Source: a bacterium | GTDB taxonomy: Bacteria > Planctomycetota > UBA11346 | Assembly (NCBI GenBank): GCA_020049615.1 | Contig: JAIFKN010000222.1 | Location: forward strand, 1-7,445 | Length of the DNA stretch: 7,445 nt | Direction of reading: 5' to 3' | The notes under the pieces: generated by a model | Told to the model about the DNA's origin: nothing | What the model saw: only the letters and a program-made list of their open reading frames with translations | Database searches by the model: none | Translations under genes and position numbers: made by a program | Part shown: in pieces, positions 5,706 through 7,445 of the stretch | Position numbering within the stretch: the stretch's first letter is position 1 | Layout of the letters: each line of letters opens with the position of its first letter

Positions 5706-6353
5706 ATGCGTACCCTCCTCCTGCTCACCGTCGCGGTCCTGCTGGCCGCAGCCGATCCGGCTACTGCCGTGCTTGATGAACTGCAGGCCGCCAACCGCGC
5801 CCGCGCCGACCTGGCCCGCGAAGAGGCGGCATGGACTACCGAACGCCAACGCCTGTCTGCGCTGATCGCCGCCACCGTGGCCGATACCGCCCGACAAGAG
5901 CATGAAGCCTCATCAGCAGAGGCGCGGCGCGATGCCGCCCGCACCGCGATCGCGGCGCTCGGTTCCGCTGCCGACCTCGAAGCCCTGCGCAACCGGCTGG
6001 CCGAGGCCGGGGCATCCGCCGCAAGCCGGCTGCGTGCCATCGCCGCCACGGTGCCGCCAGGCGTGATCGCGCTCGGCGACGACACCAGCTTCGATGCCGT
6101 GGTACGGGTGCTCGAAGGAGCTGAACGCGCCGCTGCCGCGGTCACGGTCGAGGTCGTCACCGGCACCCGCGACGGCCGCCCGGAGGCGGTGAAGCTGCTG
6201 CGCGTCGCCGGTGCCGCCGCGTGGTGGGTCTCGCTCGACGGACGCGCTGCCGGCACGGCGGTGATGAGCGTTGCGATCGAGGCGGACGCCATCCGCGCCG
6301 CGCTCGCCCAGGCGGAAGGCCGCGGCCAGCCGAGCATCGTGGTGCTGCCATGA
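5706..6353 (+). CDS. DUF3450 family periplasmic protein of a TtpC/TonB2-type energising system
   Basis: A 215-residue protein with a signal peptide (MRTLLLLTVAVLLAAADPA). A long Ala/Arg/Glu-rich coiled coil follows at about residues 22-110. A C-terminal domain carries RPEAVKLLRVAGAAAWWVSLDGRAAGTAV (158-186) and ends in SIVVLP. That layout matches DUF3450, whose members end with an 'R..vdllRlGrvaL...DG..aG' stretch and a terminal 'LP'. Such genes are found next to ExbB/ExbD/TonB genes, as in the Vibrio TonB2 cluster, and are thought to act in the periplasm with the proton channel. The ATG at 5706 was chosen because it begins the signal peptide; the frame is open back to 5550, but that stretch has no signal sequence and contains the control-region dyad. 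Its stop overlaps the next gene's start as ATGA (6350-6353), so the two are coupled. The family call is by pattern and is fairly sure. Confidence 0.82.
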   Translation: MRTLLLLTVAVLLAAADPATAVLDELQAANRARADLAREEAAWTTERQRLSALIAATVADTARQEHEASSAEARRDAARTAIAALGSAADLEALRNRLAEAGASAASRLRAIAATVPPGVIALGDDTSFDAVVRVLEGAERAAAAVTVEVVTGTRDGRPEAVKLLRVAGAAAWWVSLDGRAAGTAVMSVAIEADAIRAALAQAEGRGQPSIVVLP

Positions 6354-7445
6354 GGATGCTGGTGCTCCTGCTGCTGGTGCTGTCGGTGGGTGCCGCCGAG
6401 CCGCTGGACGGCGCGCGTGCTGCCCGCGAGGTGGCGGAGCAGCAGCTCGCCGCCGCCCGCGTGCGCATCCATGCCGAGCAGGCCGATCACCTCGCCCGGC
6501 TGCAGGCCGCGGTCGCCGCCGGCACCGCCGCGCGCGAACGTCTCGCCACGGCCAGCGTCGAAGCCGACCTCGCCACCGCCGAACTGTCTCGCCGCCAGCA
6601 GGAGCAGGAGCGCGGTCTCGGCCAGGTCCGCCAGCTCGCCGACCGCGCCGTGGTCGCGGCCCGCATCAACGACCGTGAGCTCGCCACGATGCCTCCGGCC
6701 GCGCGGGTCGAGGCTGCGGTCGCCGGCCTCACGCGCCGGATCGACGCCCTGCCGCAGCGGCTTGCGCGTCGCCTGGCCGATGAGCCGGTGGTCGGCCGCG
6801 ACGGGGCGGTCGCCAGCGTGCCGGTGCTGCGCCTGGGCGAGGCCCGCGCCGTCGCCCTCGGCGAGGGCGCGCATCGCGGCCTGCTCGAACGCGCCGCCGA
6901 CGGCAGCTCGTGGCTGGTGGTCGGGCCGGCGCTGCCGGCGCTTCCGGCCGGCGCGGTCCCACTCGACGCGGCCGGCAGCGCGGCGCACCAGCCGGGCGCG
7001 GTCCACCGGACCTTCGGCGAATGGCTCGCCGCCGGCCGCGCCTTCATCTGGCCGATCCTCGCAGTGATGGCCATCGGCCTCGCCATCATCATCGAGCGCT
7101 GCATCGCCTTCGCCCGCCGTCGGGTCGATCCGCAGCGCCTCGCTGCCGTCGCCGAGATGCTGTCACGCGACGATGCCGCCGCGGCCAGCGCCCTGGTCGC
7201 GTCCGGAGCAGGCCCGCTCGACCGCGTGCTGCGCGCCGGCCTCGCCGCCGTCGGTCGGCCCAAGGAGGCGCGCGAAGCAGCGGTCGAGCAGGCCCTGCTG
7301 GTCGAGACCAGCCAGCTCGGCCGCGGCCTGACCATGCTCGCGGTGCTCGCCGGCGTCGCCCCGCTGCTCGGCCTGCTCGGCACGGTCACCGGCATGATCG
7401 ACATGTTCTCGGTCATCGCCGCCCAGGGCAGCGGCAACGCGCGCA
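6350..7445 (+). CDS. MotA/TolQ/ExbB proton channel with periplasmic coiled-coil domain (TtpC-like), 3' partial
   Basis: 365 codons are in the window, open at the right edge. A signal-like hydrophobic N-terminus (MRMLVLLLLVLSVGAA) is followed by a coiled coil (about 20-120, rich in Ala, Arg, Glu, Gln). A short beta-rich segment with VPVLRLGEARAVAL (157-170) echoes the C-terminal part of DUF3450. The first channel helix is FIWPILAVMAIGLAIIIER (about 232-250). A cytoplasmic stretch leads to LTMLAVLAGVAPLLGLLGTVTGMIDMF (about 327-353), the signature TolQ/ExbB/MotA helix. The fusion of a DUF3450-like periplasmic arm to an ExbB channel is the architecture of TtpC in Vibrio TonB2 systems. With ExbD and TonB it would turn proton-motive force into energy for outer-membrane receptors. 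The start ATGAGG at 6350 overlaps the preceding stop. The last channel helix and the stop lie beyond the window. Confidence 0.9.
   Translation, partial: MRMLVLLLLVLSVGAAEPLDGARAAREVAEQQLAAARVRIHAEQADHLARLQAAVAAGTAARERLATASVEADLATAELSRRQQEQERGLGQVRQLADRAVVAARINDRELATMPPAARVEAAVAGLTRRIDALPQRLARRLADEPVVGRDGAVASVPVLRLGEARAVALGEGAHRGLLERAADGSSWLVVGPALPALPAGAVPLDAAGSAAHQPGAVHRTFGEWLAAGRAFIWPILAVMAIGLAIIIERCIAFARRRVDPQRLAAVAEMLSRDDAAAASALVASGAGPLDRVLRAGLAAVGRPKEAREAAVEQALLVETSQLGRGLTMLAVLAGVAPLLGLLGTVTGMIDMFSVIAAQGSGNAR

Noticed and set aside
5522..7006. 494-codon minus-strand open frame
   Set aside because: It is antisense to the DUF3450 and ExbB genes, Ala/Ser/Arg-rich and without recognisable domains. 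The plus strand has signal peptides, channel helices and an ATGA-coupled pair.

Overview
The window is a GC-rich bacterial segment (roughly 70% G+C by eye) with eight protein-coding genes and no rRNA, tRNA, CRISPR array or insertion sequence that I can see. Outer-membrane, periplasmic and TonB-energising proteins make it Gram-negative-type. A squalene-cyclase-like repeat protein, a LamG/DUF1080-like lipoprotein, a four-helix membrane protein of a type I associate with Planctomycetota/Verrucomicrobiota, and weak or absent Shine-Dalgarno sequences on most genes suggest a planctomycete or relative. That placement is inference.

Layout. (i) 1-172 holds a strong nested inverted repeat (8-87). (ii) Two plus-strand genes follow: a four-helix membrane protein (173-562) and a secreted, atypical thioredoxin-fold protein (584-1033). 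(iii) Four minus-strand genes lie between 5402 and 1035. In transcription order they are a lipoprotein with a LamG/DUF1080-like domain (5402-4707), a secreted squalene-cyclase-like repeat protein (4710-3586, ATGA overlap), a small membrane-anchored CPMC protein (about 3515-3132) and a TonB-dependent copper receptor of the OprC/NosA type (3035-1035). The receptor ends one base from the convergent thioredoxin-like gene. (iv) A divergent control region (5403-5705) is rich in inverted repeats. (v) Two plus-strand genes, a DUF3450 protein (5706-6353) and an ExbB/TolQ-type proton channel fused to a periplasmic coiled-coil domain (6350 to beyond the window end), look like the start of a TtpC/TonB2-type energising operon. 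Its expected partners (ExbB, ExbD, TonB, TPR protein) would lie off the right edge.

Working model. The receptor keeps both halves of the CxxxM...HxM copper site of OprC and would import copper across the outer membrane. The divergent DUF3450/ExbB operon would supply the proton-motive energy. The CPMC protein, the toroid-fold protein and the lipoprotein, all exported or membrane-attached and in one apparent operon with the receptor, are candidate accessory factors for handling the metal or a carrier. The copper assignment is well supported by motifs. The accessory roles and the pairing of energiser with receptor are inferred from position only.
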